Numbered from the stretch's first letter, positions 44,275 to 54,679 are shown. The stretch is DNA of 64,000 bases from Lepidostoma basale (GCA_022606425.2 JAHDVF020000185.1:124001-188000), one strand, 5' to 3'. A program made the numbers and translations. Notes: generated by a model not told the origin, from the sequence alone.

Positions 44275-44589
44275 TTTGCAAAAATAGAAGTAGCGAGAAT
44301 GAGTTGCAAAGAGTGTGTGTGAGATAGTAGGATATTATTCACTCTTTACACTACAATACGCGACAATGCATTACACTTGAAATATGTTTTATCGTTTTAG
44401 TTGATTTATGTTGGATTAGCGATATAATTTATTGAATAATAATTTATTATTTTAATCAGATTTTTTAACACAATATTTATTAACATTAAGGTTAGTATAA
44501 AATAAGTGAGGAGTACAGAAGCACCCTTGAGGTGAGTTATTCACGAAAAAGGCGCTATGAAAATGAGCCTAATTGTTATTATTATTAAT
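44275..44589. other. Unassigned stretch
   Basis: Nothing recognised. Confidence 0.35.
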
Positions 44590-44890
44590 ATTTTTTATTA
44601 TTATTTGTGTTTAAAATAAAATAAAAACACTGTCCTTTGTTTTTCACCACTATGCGGTCATTTCAATAGCCGACTAGTTTCGCTTGTACCCAAGCTTCCT
44701 CATAGTTATTACGAAGCCCTGAGGAAGCTTGGGTACAAGCGAAACTAGTCGGCTATTAAAATAACCGCTTAGTGGTGAAAAACAAAGTACAGTGTTTTTA
44801 TTTTATTTTATTTTAAATACAAAAATTATAAAAAAATTTAAATGTCTAACCACAAAGTGAATGCTTCATACCAAAATTTTATTATTTTTG
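44590..44890. repeat. HHR family G palindrome
   Basis: Two arms (about 44610-44700 and 44712-44815), from AAAACACTGT at the edge inward to GGAAGCTTGGGTACAAGCGA, are inverted around a short centre. The plus arm holds an intact hammerhead (44705-44765). The minus arm (44665-44700) has AUGAGGA in place of CUGAGGA. The G body continues to about 44880 (AACCACAAAGTGAATGCTTC). Confidence 0.8.
44705..44765 (+). ncRNA. Hammerhead ribozyme, type I-like, complete structure
   Basis: Box I CUGAGGA (44719-44725), one extra A, stem II GCUUG/CAAGC with GGUA loop, box II GAAAC (44741-44745), UA, GUC (44748-44750). Stem I pairs GCC (44716-44718) with GGC (44751-44753) and, across an internal loop, GUUAUU (44705-44710) with AAUAAC (44760-44765). 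Every conserved core base is present. Predicted cleavage is between 44750 and 44751. The one extra base after A9 recalls the plus-strand hammerhead of a chrysanthemum viroid, where it is tolerated. Confidence 0.85.
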
Positions 44891-45557
44891 TTATTAGCTA
44901 AACCTTTGAGTTTATTTTTTCGATATCTTCCGAAGGTTCGTCATCGAGAGAGCGGTATAAACTTGTCGTGAAAAATAAACTAAAAAAAGCAGTGCTTTAA
45001 TTTGTATAATATTTAATGAATCATGTAACTTTTGACGATTAAATATGCATCAGAATTTTGACGCGATTAATCAGCAACAAATATGTATTTTTATCTCGGT
45101 TGTAGTGTTTTATAAATGGTTGTACAGTTATTTTGATCACACCCAAAAACGCATTAATATTTTAGCCGTGAACTGTACTTTGTAGCGAGTTATTCTTCCC
45201 CTGCGAAAAAACAAACTGACTCCGGCAGCATAGCTCCCCCAACTGGCGTACTATCGGCGACACTAAATTGGTGGGCTTCATTTATTTTTAGAAAATTGGT
45301 TCGACATGAGGCATTAATGAAAATGTGATATACGGACTCGTGGCGTGACGCGACGGGCGGTCAATCGGGACCAATCGTATTTCATGAAGTGAGCAACTAT
45401 ACGACAAGCCTTCAAAACGTGCTATGACATTTGTACATTTAAAAAAAAGTTTTACGTAATTACAGAGAAAAACTTTAATTAACATCACTTATGATTTACG
45501 ATAAATACGATAGCGTGGAATGCAGCTAGTGGTAATAAGAAAAAAGTTTAAAATACT
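44891..45557. other. Unassigned stretch
   Basis: 44895-44960 resembles decayed family E hammerhead sequence (TTTGAGTTTATTTTTTCGAT, GAAGGTTCGTCATCGAGAGA). The rest is unassigned. Confidence 0.35.
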
Positions 45558-45625
45558 TTAACTCACCATTACGCCGTTTCTCCGGAGGGGTAGACAGAAT
45601 GAATGGACCGCCACGCATACGGAAG
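45558..45625 (-). pseudogene. LINE F1 3'-end scrap
   Basis: The complement of the F1 terminus (CACCATTACGCCGTTTCTCC, GGACCGCCACGC). Confidence 0.65.
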
Positions 45626-46289
45626 TCCTCAATATTAAATAGTTTTGTTCTGACTGTGTCTGTTTTTGTTTCAATGCTATATTTTATATTTGAACTAGCA
45701 CATGATTTACCAATTCTCATCTTATTCTTTTCATATGATAAATAAGAATCATTATATTGTAGGTTATTGACCTCGCAGGCAAAGTACGAAATGCATGACC
45801 CACATAAGTGGACGCAATGGACTTCGACTGCTGTACCAGCATATTTCATGATGAAATATATTGCACGGATAACCAAAAACACCTGACGTTGTACCTACAT
45901 ATCGCAATGATGAAATACAATGACAAAAGTGATGAATCAGGGCCCGGGTTCATTCACAGAGGTCAATAGAGGTTGTCCAGCAAGCATCGTGTGCAAAGGA
46001 AGTAAAATATATAAAAGCGGTACATCCGACCACCCGATACGTCATTCCTTCTTGCGAGTTCTAACAGACACGAGTCTACGTTATCGAGTCTACGTACGAG
46101 GAACTTCTGACTCTCTCCCGCCGAGCTACACTACTATCAACCCTGCTACGTCACGTAACTTCCGATGACACCCAGCCACGCTCCATCATGAGTACATAAT
46201 ACTATTAATGTATAATGTGTGATGCAGAACAAACGCTGCAACCTCCACTTCCGTTTAACACCTCTCACCTCACTCCCAAAGTGGTGACG
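45626..46289. other. Unassigned stretch
   Basis: No motif. The 45526-45882 and 45920-46168 frames are not convincing. Confidence 0.35.
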
Positions 46290-46330
46290 AGAGAGAGAGG
46301 AGGCGTGATGGTAAGTTAGTTAGTTATCTC
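46290..46330 (+). pseudogene. LINE F1 3'-terminal scrap
   Basis: GGAGGCGTGATGGTAAGTTAGTTAGTTA: only the last bases and the GTTA tail of F1 remain. Confidence 0.55.
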
Positions 46331-46784
46331 ATTATCCCCATTGCTAAGATTATTTACTTATAATTTCTTGTATTAAATCTTGACTTATTTTAACTTTTCT
46401 AGTAGTTTAAAAAGTTGCACCGAAAATAAGTTATATTTATAAATGTTGAATTGTGACGTAGCACATTTTGCTGCAATGTTGTAAGCTTTGAGTTGATTGG
46501 TGCAATTTCTTCTCATTTATTTGTTTGAAGCAAGTATGAAGTCTTTTAAGTGAATAGTTGATTGAGTTGGTGAAGACAATTCCAGAACTTTTAAAATTAT
46601 TTTATAGGGAGAGAATATAAAACATTGTAAAGTTTCTCATAAGGTTCAAGAAAAAACATAATTAACACGAATGAAAACGTTTGTTTTCTAGAAGTTTCAT
46701 GTACTCGTAATTTTATGAAAGCCAAAATGAGTGTTTCCCATCGCATAAAGAAACACTTTTAAAAACATACGTTGTCGTATCTAC
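46331..46784. other. Unassigned, with half an HHR family D body
   Basis: 46665-46730 has ACGAATGAAAACGTTTGTTT and TCTAGAAGTTTCATGTACTC, one arm of the D palindrome without a core. Confidence 0.4.
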
Positions 46785-46990
46785 GACATCGTATCTGGCG
46801 ATCTGTGACACAGAGATCATGTTTCCCGAAATGATGAGGTCCTACCGTCTCTTCATCTCTTAGGTTGTCTTTCAGGTGGACTGTGCTCCGTTTCGTAACT
46901 ATATGCGTGTCTAACTATATTCTGGCAGCATGGTCCCTCCAGTATCTTTTTCTGAATCTACTCCACCGAGCGATATCCTCATGGAAATTG
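46785..46990 (-). pseudogene. LINE family F7 fragment
   Basis: The minus strand resembles the F7 copies at 53455-53675 and 63520-63835: the complement of GCAGCATGGTCCCTCCAGTA (coding ..YWRDHAAR..) and of the GATGATGAGG block. Confidence 0.6.
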
Positions 46991-47086
46991 AAGTATATGT
47001 AAAGGAAAAATAAATAAACTTTGGTGAGTATTTGTTACGTATAGATATCAAATAACAAAACACATATAATTATAATAATTAATGCC

Positions 47087-47118
47087 AACTAGTTTCGCTT
47101 GGATCCAAGTATCATCAG
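47087..47118 (-). ncRNA. Hammerhead ribozyme-like core
   Basis: Minus strand: exact CUGAUGA (47112-47118), extra U, stem II CUUG/CAAG with an A-C mismatch at its base, GAAAC (47092-47096), UA, GUU (47087-47089). GUU is a permitted though weaker cleavage triplet. Confidence 0.65.
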
Positions 47119-47219
47119 GACAATACAATAACATAGTTATTATATTTCCCTGATGGGTCCAAGCGAAACTAGACGGCATCAATTATAATAACCATCTGAT
47201 TATTATAATTGATGATTAA

Positions 47220-47462
47220 ATATTTCACATCTGGGTCAAATACTGCGTGGAGAAAAGTACCAATTTTCCAACTGATATTAGAGGGGAAATTTGAGGGATA
47301 CCGGACAGGTAGGAGACAGATGCCCTGGCTGCGAAACGTGAGAGAGTGAACCGGCATCTGAAGTGTGGAGGAGCTGTTCCCTATCGGCGCAGGACAGGGA
47401 CAGGTTCGCCGAATTGATCGACAACATTGGGGGGATCCGACAGGGCACTTGATGAAGAAGAT
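47220..47462 (+). pseudogene. LINE F2 3' fragment
   Basis: The plus strand encodes, with breaks, ISHLGQILRGEKYQFSN, GRRQMPWLRNVRE, then EELFPIGAGQ-type remnant and GGIRQGT before a GAAGAAGAT tail. It lies within HHR family G sequence. Confidence 0.75.
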
Positions 47463-47624
47463 AATAACCGTACCATGGTTAAATACAAAGTGTTTTATTA
47501 TTTTATATCTATAAGTTTAAAATGTCTAACCACAAAGTGAGTACTTCATATGGAAGATTATTTATAAGTGTTTTTTTCTTTTTTAAAGAAACATAGAAGT
47601 TCCCGCCACATACTCGAGGCTGTT

Positions 47625-47795
47625 ATAAGGCGTAGCGGCGCCCTTTTGTCAGCCTCGCTCGTACACTCCCTGGGTCTGTCCCCGGTCCATCCGGGACTTA
47701 CATTTAAAGACTGCAACAACAAGGGGGTGCCAGACCACATTTAATCTACCCCATCTTACTTCTATGCTCCGCTGTACTTTATTGAATAAATAAGC
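47625..47795 (-). repeat. Dispersed repeat shared with 1055-1210
   Basis: Shared blocks include CCCGGTCCATCCGGGACTTA (versus CCTGTCCATGCAGGACTTAG) and CAGACCACATTTAATCTAC. The minus-strand frame ends ..SRMDRGQTQGVYERG.. but no family is recognised. Confidence 0.5.
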
Positions 47796-47799
47796 ATAA

Positions 47800-48955
47800 T
47801 ATATAATACTTGAACATTTTAGGAACATTATATAAAAGATAAAAAAAATGATACACCACAGGGAAGAACAGGAAAGGCAGAGGAGACAAATGCGGGATGG
47901 GAAAAAAAATGTGGAGTACAGTTTTTGGCATGTAGGACAAAGGACGAGGTTTAGGAAGCATTTTATAAAATTAAATAAATAAATAAAACCACTGCACAAA
48001 TTATTATAATGGCCAAGAGGCCAAGATTATTTGTTAGTTAGATAATTAGTAGAATGGTAGTGTTTTGATACGTGATAAGGTAGACTCCGATATATTTCAT
48101 GCGCACAGCAAACATCCCCCAGCGCGGGCCTTCTCGGCTTTCATTTTCTAATTTTGTAATGGAAAGAAAAATAAAACGTTAGGGAGTAGTTTGGCGGCGG
48201 AACGGCGAGTGGCGGGCCGCACTATCGGCGCGGTTTACTGTTATGTTCGGGTTTAGGCTTACCCCACCTGTTTGGGGGTCTTAGTAACTTGATGTTACAA
48301 TGCGAAATAGCAACGAATTTTAGAATGCTTCTACGTGGCTTATCCTGTTCCAGACACAGCGTAATGTAATGTATTCCTATATCGCATTTGATATATTATA
48401 CAATACATAATAATAACTGAGTTAAAACAATTAGTAATTAGTAATAATTCATTGTTGTGTTTATATATTATAACTTTGCACTCGATAATTTGTATTGCGA
48501 GTGTAATTTTTTTTTTTATATAAATAACTACGGAAATTTTAAACAATGGTCTATGTTTGTTTGTAAATGATAATATGGATTCATAATGATAATTATTTGT
48601 ATTGAATATTTTTAGTATTATTTTAGTCTTATTTGTATTTAAATAATAAGACTATAACACATAATAAAACTAAATTGTGATAATAAAAAGGGTTAGAAAA
48701 TCCCTTCCTCGGAACCAACTTCCTCATCACATACTATGGAAGAAGGAATGACCCGATGCCACTCGCCACCCACTCACAAAATAATATTATGTGCCTTTTA
48801 AAACAATTTTACTTACCTACATTGTCAAGATATTCCATTATGTCATTGGATATAAAAATAAAATAAAACTTCTTAATCATATTTTTCTTGAAATATTGTC
48901 TGAATTGAGGATTTTTTTATTAATAAAAATTACCAAATCAAGGCCTCTAGAATTT
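47800..48955. other. Unassigned AT-rich stretch
   Basis: A GC-rich patch at 48185-48240 (GCGGCGGAACGGCGAGTGGC) stands out. Nothing else recognised. Confidence 0.35.
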
Positions 48956-49077
48956 TTTATTGTTTCTTGATAAAGATGTAAAACTCCATATTAAATAATT
49001 AATACAAATGAAATTATATGTTTTCTTTCACCTTGCTTAGGCATTATCAAATGTATGATGAACAAAGTAGACGTTGA
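48956..49077. repeat. HHR family D scrap
   Basis: An inverted D body (TTGTTTCTTGATAAAGATGT, AAAACTCCATATTAAATAAT) with remnants of the CATTATCAAATG hammerhead side. Confidence 0.5.
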
Positions 49078-49250
49078 ACGAAGTGTGCGCGGGAGATGCC
49101 TTTTGGTGGCGATGAGGTTCGCAACCCATCACACCGCGTCTCTCGCGATGGCGAAAAGAGAAGGATGGAGTGCCGCATCGATTAAAGTGTGGCAGTCCAT
49201 TCTTTCTGCCTACCCTTTCGGGGAGACGGCGTGATGGTTAGTTAGTTAGT
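49078..49250. repeat. Element P end joined to palindromic F1 3' ends
   Basis: AAGTGTGCGCGGGAGATGCC is followed by an F1-like terminus in reverse (CATCACACCGCGTCTCTCGC, GGATGGAGTGCCGCATC). It then meets a forward F1 terminus (GTGTGGCAGTCCATTCTTTC to GACGGCGTGATGG and four TTAG units). The same head-to-head pair occurs reversed at 59365-59515. Confidence 0.65.
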
Positions 49251-49261
49251 TAGTTAATAAT

Positions 49262-49425
49262 AATAATAATATGCTAACTTTTAAAGCGCCGTTTTTGTGA
49301 TGTAATCACCTCAATGGCGCATTAAGACGTGTTTTAAATCTAAAAATCTAAATGTGACCGCTTAAAAAACGATCGGTTTATAAGTACATAGTACATATTT
49401 ACTTAATAAATACTCAAAACTATTA
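49262..49425 (-). pseudogene. LINE F10 3' UTR fragment
   Basis: It shares with 24335-24420 an AATAATAATAA tail, a block like TAAAGCGCCGTTTTTGTGAT and ATCACCTCAATGGCGC. No coding remains. Confidence 0.55.
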
Positions 49426-49469
49426 AAAATAATTCAAAGCACATGCGTAAACCGCTTTTTTATGTTTTA

Positions 49470-49795
49470 TCGAACCAACCGGTTTCGTCGGGATCACAAA
49501 ACAAACTATGTGTGTAATCTTGACGAGGCTCGATTAAACAAATAACATAGTAATCAATACGAATGAAAACGTCAGTTTTCTTGAAGTTTTGTTATATTTT
49601 ATGTGAATGACATGTTTCGCCTTTTTAAGGCATTATTAAATGTTTGAAACATTTGATAACAAGGGCGATACATGTTATTCACATAAAATATAATAAAACT
49701 TCTAGAAAACTGACGTTTTCATTCGTATTAATTTTTTAATGTGGAGTATTACATAATTGTTCAAGAAACAATAAATAAAATAACATTGTGATAAA
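49470..49795. repeat. HHR remnants and family D palindrome
   Basis: 49480-49530 has GAAACCGGUU on the minus strand with stem II deleted, and UUGACGAGGCUCG on the plus strand. 49551-49790 is a D palindrome. Its minus arm keeps a perfect GCCUU/AAGGC stem II, GAAAC and GUC, but box I is UUAAUAA. Confidence 0.65.
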
Positions 49796-49959
49796 CATAG
49801 GCGTTTACTGAATATAATTTTTTTTTAAATTAAGGCTAACACTCGCTTTACAATGATGTACTCTGAGTATCTATTTTTGATAAAGTAAAGGCGTTAACAC
49901 TGAAATTCTATAAAGACGATTCTTGAAATGAATAAGACATTGTTTACTATTGAGTTTGT

Positions 49960-50385
49960 TTTTCTCGACATGTCTCGACGACAAGGTTTGACACATTCAT
50001 CACCGGGAGAACTAGAGGCTTTTGAGATGTGGTCCTATAGAAGACTATTAGGAACTTCCTGGAGAGACCACATCACGAATGAGGAAGTTCTTCAAGGAAT
50101 CGAAGGAGGAAGGTACCTGCTCAGGACCTTGTCCGAAAGGCGTGCCAGATGGATCGGCCATGTAATATGTCAAGAAGGTCTCTTGCATGCCATAATGGAG
50201 GGTATGACCGAGGGGACAAACTCTAGGGGACGCCCACGCCGAGAGTACCTGGAGGACCTGTTGGTGGACGTGCGCTGCTCATCATATGCAGATTTCAAAA
50301 GAGCCGCACAAGACAGGGAAGAATTGAAGAGAAGAATAGAAGAATAGAAGAAATTGCTGCAAACTAATCCCAGGATTGAAACTTT
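49960..50385 (+). pseudogene. LINE family F3 3' copy
   Basis: One open frame reads LEAFEMWSYRRLLGTSWRDH, ITNEEVLQGIEGGRYLLRTL, SERRARWIGHVICQEGLLHA, NSRGRPRREYLEDLLVD, AAQDREELKRRIEE and stop. It is the post-RT C-terminal tail of a LINE and has no RT domain. The first 20 or so codons of the frame come from an HHR family E scrap (TTTGTTTTTCTCGACATGTC), which marks the 5' truncation point. Confidence 0.85.
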
Positions 50386-50389
50386 CTAA

Positions 50390-50836
50390 CTAACTAATTA
50401 TTTAACATGGATTTTTACATCGTTGTTCAAGAAAAAATAAATATTTATTAACGATTTTTTTATAGTTTCCGTACCAAAGATGTATTTTTCACAGCAGTAT
50501 TTTTTCAAAGAAGCTTAAACGTTACGCTATAATTAAACAGTATTGCGTCCGATATCTGCATTATTCGTGTTTAAACGCAATGTATTGTATTATACAACCT
50601 CCCAGTAGGTCTGCCATAGTGTTTGCAGACTCCCTGCGGAGATCAGGCCGTATCTCCTCTAAACGGTGAATTTAATTACGATATGTGCACTTAACTCAGG
50701 GGTTTCTTAACTGGCCACATTACGATAAATTAATTAAATACATACAACGGAAATATACTTCTTGATCGTGTGTGGGTTAATTACTTTACAACCATTATAA
50801 AGAAAATGTCTCCTAAGAATTGCGCATATGTATTTG
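50390..50836. other. Unassigned stretch
   Basis: 50393-50450 is HHR family D body (AACATGGATTTTTACATCGT). The rest is unassigned. Confidence 0.4.
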
Positions 50837-51216
50837 AGGATTAATTGTATCTCAATAGAGACGAAGATGTAAATTATTTGGAAACAGAATATGGTAGTCG
50901 AGGCGTTTACAGGACTTGACCTGTCATTGGTTGGGTTAAGCGATCACTTTATGTTTAACAACATTCACCATTCCGCACTTCTTACGACACAATGTCTGAA
51001 AAAATTTTTGGAACTTGTATATATGTTAATATTTTTTAATAACTTTGCTGTTGGAAGGTACATCTCCACTAACGCCATCTATTAAGATTATATGTAAGCA
51101 TTAAGCAGAAAATCTTTACTAATGCAATGTGAAAGGCTTTTTACGCAATTATTATACTACCATATTCTGTTTCCAAATAATTTATCATCGTCTCTATTGA
51201 GATATAATTAATCCTT
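50837..51216. mobile_element. MITE A, copy A1 (about 380 bp)
   Basis: The terminal inverted repeats are about 55 bases, starting AGGATTAATTGTATCTCAAT and mirrored at 51160-51216. The interior includes CAGGACTTGACCTGTCATTG and CGCCATCTATTAAGAT. It lies in the same orientation as A2. Confidence 0.85.
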
Positions 51217-51221
51217 AAAAA

Positions 51222-51930
51222 AATATTAGCACGCAATAGATAAAAATCCAGTATTTGTCTACAAGTATTTGAATACAAAACAAAAAATAACAAAATCATA
51301 TGTGTTTGCATTCGTGATGTTTTAACAGAGACAAATTTAATCCCATTTTTCAAGATCACATATATACACGTCCCGGAACCGGTTACCGTCAATTGCTCGG
51401 CTCTTGAAGTGATCTTGGTCAAATTGTACAATCGTCACCTGAGAGTAAGAAGGTTCCAACTAACGAAATTTCACATTTGGCTTTTTTTCGTGAAAAGGGT
51501 TCTTACTAACCTTATCTATACGTACAATAAAAAAACATGTAATAGTATCATTTTGATGTTACGAAAATAATCAAGTTCCATCTGATCATTCAAAACACAC
51601 GATTCACTGAAGAAGGATTCATTTAAACTTAGAACTTTATTATTCCAACTGTTGCCAGACAAAATGTACACTTTCTCGGTAAAAGAATCTCTGGAAATTG
51701 GAATAAAACCCCTTTATTCCATGATACCCACCCGAAACCAACAAAACTTTGACTTCATTTTTCTCAGCTTTTTACTTATGTCAGTTGGAACCTTCTTACT
51801 CTCAGGTGACGCAATGTTATGTTAATATCCGTCAAAACTGATCATATTTGTAAACAATTTTATAATACAACATTTTGAATGTATACAAATACTTGTTGAC
51901 GAATACTGGATTTTACCCATTACGGGTTAC
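51222..51930. mobile_element. MITE B, carrying MITE C
   Basis: AAAATCCAGTATTTGTCTAC at 51243 is mirrored at 51886-51914 (GTTGACGAATACTGGATTTT). Without the C insertion it is about 330 bp. B ends lie beside A ends in all three places where both are seen. Confidence 0.7.
51433..51811. mobile_element. MITE C (379 bp)
   Basis: Perfect 29-base terminal repeats start CGTCACCTGAGAGTAAGAAG. CAAT lies immediately outside both ends (51429-51432, 51812-51815), a likely 4-bp target duplication. A partial second copy is at 60420-60530. No coding. Confidence 0.85.
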
Positions 51931-51936
51931 CATTTC

Positions 51937-52509
51937 AAGGATTAATTGTATCTCAATAGAGACGAAGATGCAAATTGGAAACAGAATATGGTGGTCGAGG
52001 TGTTTACAGGACTTATGACCTGCCATTGGTTGGATTAAGTGCACGCTTTATGTAATACAACATTCCCCATTCCACCCTTCTTACGACCACCACACCTGAC
52101 AAATTTTTGGAAGTTGCATATATGCTACTTTGTAACATCAAACTTCACATGTTTTATTTCAATCTACACACTAGCGCCATCTATGAAGATTGGATTAAGC
52201 ACCAAGCAGAAGATTTTTTAGTTTAGAACATTAAGTTTCTTCACTAAATTTGCATCACTAAGTTCACTAAATTTGCATCTTCGTCTCTATTGAGATACAA
52301 TTTAAGACAGAAACATACTATTAACACGCGACGTGGCGTGTTTACTCCCACCACCGGCAACACGTCGATCTAGCTCGTCATGGCGTCGCGTCGGGTGTTC
52401 ATAGTGTGATTCTGTCCATAGAAAACAATACAATTTGATTCGACTCAACACGCATCACGTGGCATCGGGTGGCGTGGCGTGTTAATAGTATGTTTCTGCC
52501 TTAATCCTT
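51937..52509. mobile_element. MITE A, copy A2, carrying MITE K
   Basis: The left end is AAGGATTAATTGTATCTCAA; the right end GAGATACAATTTAA is separated from its last bases (TTAATCCTT) by MITE K. The interior matches A1 throughout. Confidence 0.85.
52306..52500. mobile_element. MITE K (195 bp), TTAA-type
   Basis: TTAA on both sides (52302-52305, 52501-52504). The terminal repeats are GACAGAAACATACTATTAAC on the left and the mirror of GGCAGAAACATACTATTAAC on the right. TTAA targeting is the piggyBac-type signature. The interior is GC-rich (ACGCGACGTGGCGTG) and partly self-complementary. Confidence 0.85.
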
Positions 52510-52539
52510 GAATTTTATAATATTTTATTTATCGTTACA

Positions 52540-52571
52540 CTGAGGAAGGATCGGGTTGTCCGAAACTTGTC
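52540..52571 (+). ncRNA. Hammerhead ribozyme-like core
   Basis: CUGAGGA (52540-52546), extra A, stem II GGAU/GUCC with a six-base loop, GAAAC (52562-52566), UU, GUC (52569-52571). The core is fully conserved. Two base pairs of stem I (CA with UG) are directly visible, then AU-rich flanks. Its body (TTTAATTTTTTTATAAAGTT) matches that of 10034-10064. Confidence 0.75.
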
Positions 52572-52739
52572 TGATATTTAATTTAATTTTTTTATAAAGT
52601 TAGTGTTGTATATAAAAAAAGAAAAAGGAAAATAAATGTATATTATTATATGTATACTTATTATTTTCATTATTCTTTGAATTTTTTTGTTTTCATCATT
52701 GTATTTTGTAAATTATCAGAAGCATTTTGATATTCATGA

Positions 52740-52935
52740 TAGATAAAAACGTCAGTTTTATAGAAATGTTATTGAATTTTACAGGAAAATCATCGTTATC
52801 AAATAAAGTACATCATTATTCGTGTTTATAGGAATGGCATGCTAGGAGTTAGCAAGGCGAAAATATCTATAATAAATGTTCTAGAAAATAAACGTATTCA
52901 TTCGTTTTTATTATTTTATATAGAGTTTTACATCA
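52740..52935. repeat. HHR family D palindrome, decayed
   Basis: AAAAACGTCAGTTTTATAGA on the left and the mirrored D body on the right (TCTAGAAAATAAACGTATTC). The core region is not recognisable. Confidence 0.5.
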
Positions 52936-52944
52936 TTTAAATAA

Positions 52945-53125
52945 TTATAACTACACTTAGAATAACAACACTTTATTTCACTTAACGCAGACATGTTTCG
53001 GTTATATCATAACCTCTAAAAATGAAATTTTTTTATTTTGTTAAAATTTTGTATACTGTTAAATGTCACATTTTAAACAAAACATTTCTGTGTTAAGTTA
53101 AATAAAGTGTTGTAATACTAAGTGT
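52945..53125. repeat. HHR palindrome, relative of 22125-22725
   Basis: ACTACACTTAGAATAACAAC on the left is mirrored on the right (GTTGTAATACTAAGTGTAGT). The minus arm has GGUUAU/AUAACC, GAAAC, AU, GUC (52988-53015) with box I lost. Confidence 0.6.
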
Positions 53126-53144
53126 AGTTATATTGAATTATAAG

Positions 53145-53415
53145 GAAAAAATGAATGAAGAAAGAATGGTAAAAAAATTATATGTTAATGATGTAAATGG
53201 AACCGGAAATAGAGGAAGACCGAGGAAAACGTGGCACGATCAAATAAATCAAATATTGAATGTCGGCCAGTCAGAGAAATCGACGCGCGTGCATGAAACG
53301 ATCTATGAATGTTGAGGAAGCGAGAGAAATATGTCAGGAAAGAAAAGTGTGGCAGTCCATTCTTTCTGCCTACCCCTTCGGGGAGACGGCGTGATGGTTA
53401 GTTAGTTAGTTAGTT
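53145..53415 (+). pseudogene. LINE F1 3' copy
   Basis: The frame 53133-53315 reads MNEERMVKKLYVNDVNGTGN, RGRPRKTWHDQINQILNVGQ, then a short deletion shifts the frame before RACMKRSMNV-like coding. It ends GACGGCGTGATGGTTAGTTA. Confidence 0.85.
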
Positions 53416-53454
53416 TTTAGAATAAATTTTACATCATTGTCATGGAAAAACCCT

Positions 53455-53675
53455 CCGAGATCGTATCCTCAACGTAGATATAAGAAAAACTTGCGAAATA
53501 GAGGATATCGTTCAGTGGAGTAGATCCAGAAGAAGATACTGGAGGGACCATGTAGCCCGAATGGATGGTGACAGACTTGCATATACAGCCGCTTATGAAA
53601 TCCCCGCCGGACACCGCCCACCTGGAAAGCCGTCAGATCTATTAAAAGAAGAAGAAGAAGAAGAAGAAGATCATT
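53455..53675 (+). pseudogene. LINE family F7 3' end
   Basis: The plus strand reads ILNVDIRKTCEIEDIVQW, RSRRRYWRDHVARMDGDRLA, YEIPAGHRPPGKPSD, then a run of GAA repeats. The WRDHV.RM block is the LINE-tail equivalent of W.GHV.RM in the other families. 5'-truncated. Confidence 0.7.
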
Positions 53676-53679
53676 GTTC

Positions 53680-54164
53680 AAGAGCAATAAATAAATTAGC
53701 AGATGTTTATTTATTAATTTATTTTGTGACATGTGACTTGGCAGAGGTAGAAGTTGCTCTAAGTATTGTCTGGAAACATTTCCCTGAAACAACTGCCATC
53801 CGGTGAGTCTCATTCTTCTGCGGCGAAATCTAATGCACGCTTCCTGATTGCATTACTCGCCAATTGTCCGTTTCCCGTAGGGCGCTGGACTGAAAAAATA
53901 TAACCCTTGATGGCGATACCCGGAAAGGCTCTCCGGTATATTGGGAGGGTGGGACGGATGTATCCTTTTAGGATATAATTTGAAGCGGAAATTTTACAAA
54001 GTGTGTCCTTTTCAAAAATGGAATTCGTCGTTTAGTATAAATGTTCATACAATATTCGTCTAGCCAGACAAATTAAAAAGTATAAATTAGAATTTGAAAC
54101 ACAATACTGTATATTTTCCACCTTAGTTTATTCAATAACTTCAAATAATATTTTAGAAAAACTT
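53680..54164. other. Unassigned stretch
   Basis: Nothing recognised. Confidence 0.35.
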
Positions 54165-54360
54165 AAGGCGTTAACACTGGAATTCCATAAGGGCTTATTT
54201 TTATGAATTTTTCTGTTTTTCCTTTTTTCCACTTTTGAGTTTATTTTTCTCAACATTTATATCGTTCTCCCGATGATGAAGGTGTAAGCCTTCGAAACAT
54301 GTCGAGAAAAATGAACTCAAAAGCGGAAAAATTTAAATTCATAAAAATTCGTTATATAAC
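54165..54360. repeat. HHR family E palindrome
   Basis: Outer GGCGTTAACACTGGAATTCC; arms with TTTTGAGTTTATTTTTCTCA and its mirror. The plus arm carries a hammerhead core at 54270-54303. A second, larger copy is at 58980-59200. Confidence 0.7.
54270..54303 (+). ncRNA. Hammerhead-like core, U4 changed
   Basis: CCGAUGA (54270-54276; C where U4 is expected), extra U, stem II GAAGG/CCUUC, GAAAC (54294-54298), AU, GUC (54301-54303). Stem I pairs UUCUC with GAGAA. The same U4-to-C change is in the other family E copy (59119-59153), so it may be fixed in the family. Confidence 0.6.
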
Positions 54361-54382
54361 TTTAATACAAATATTAAAACAT

Positions 54383-54414
54383 GACAATGTTTCGGAAGTG
54401 ACCTCGATCTTCAT
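54383..54414 (-). ncRNA. Hammerhead-like motif
   Basis: Minus strand: AUGAAGA (C3 changed to A), extra U, stem II GAGG/CUUC, GAAAC, AUU, GUC, with ACAU/AUGU pairing possible in the flanks. Related to the decayed site at 1011-1050. Confidence 0.5.
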
Positions 54415-54419
54415 GTGTT

Positions 54420-54675
54420 AGTTTATAACTGTAAGTATATAGCGTATTGTATATTAATACTTAAATTATTATTTTATAAAAATATTGAATAAACTAAAGT
54501 GAAAAATATACAGTGTTCGGTTTCAACGTAGAATTCCGTAGTGTTTACGCCTTAACTTTCAATAAATTAAAATGTATAATTTACATATTTTATTTTAGAA
54601 GTAATATATTATTATCTTCGATTATGATAATGTTTGTATTTTTGTTTTGTTTTTATGTCTAGATTACTTCTTTCC
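54420..54675. other. Unassigned stretch
   Basis: 54525-54560 holds a family E body block (AATTCCGTAGTGTTTACGCC). Nothing else. Confidence 0.4.
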
Positions 54676-54679
54676 AGAA

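Larger units (their letters stand above)
47080..47565. repeat. HHR family G palindrome, interrupted by LINE F2
   Basis: The minus arm has an intact-core hammerhead (47087-47118: CUGAUGA, CUUG/CAAG stem II, GAAAC, GUU). The plus arm (47150-47185) is shortened in stem II (CUGAUGGGUCCAAGC, GAAAC, GAC). The family body resumes after 47465 (ATACAAAGTGTTTTATTATT) and ends near 47560. Confidence 0.7.

Noticed and set aside
53469..53813. A 114-codon minus-strand protein with a poly-Leu stretch
   Set aside because: The leucines are the antisense of the GAA tail of LINE F7.
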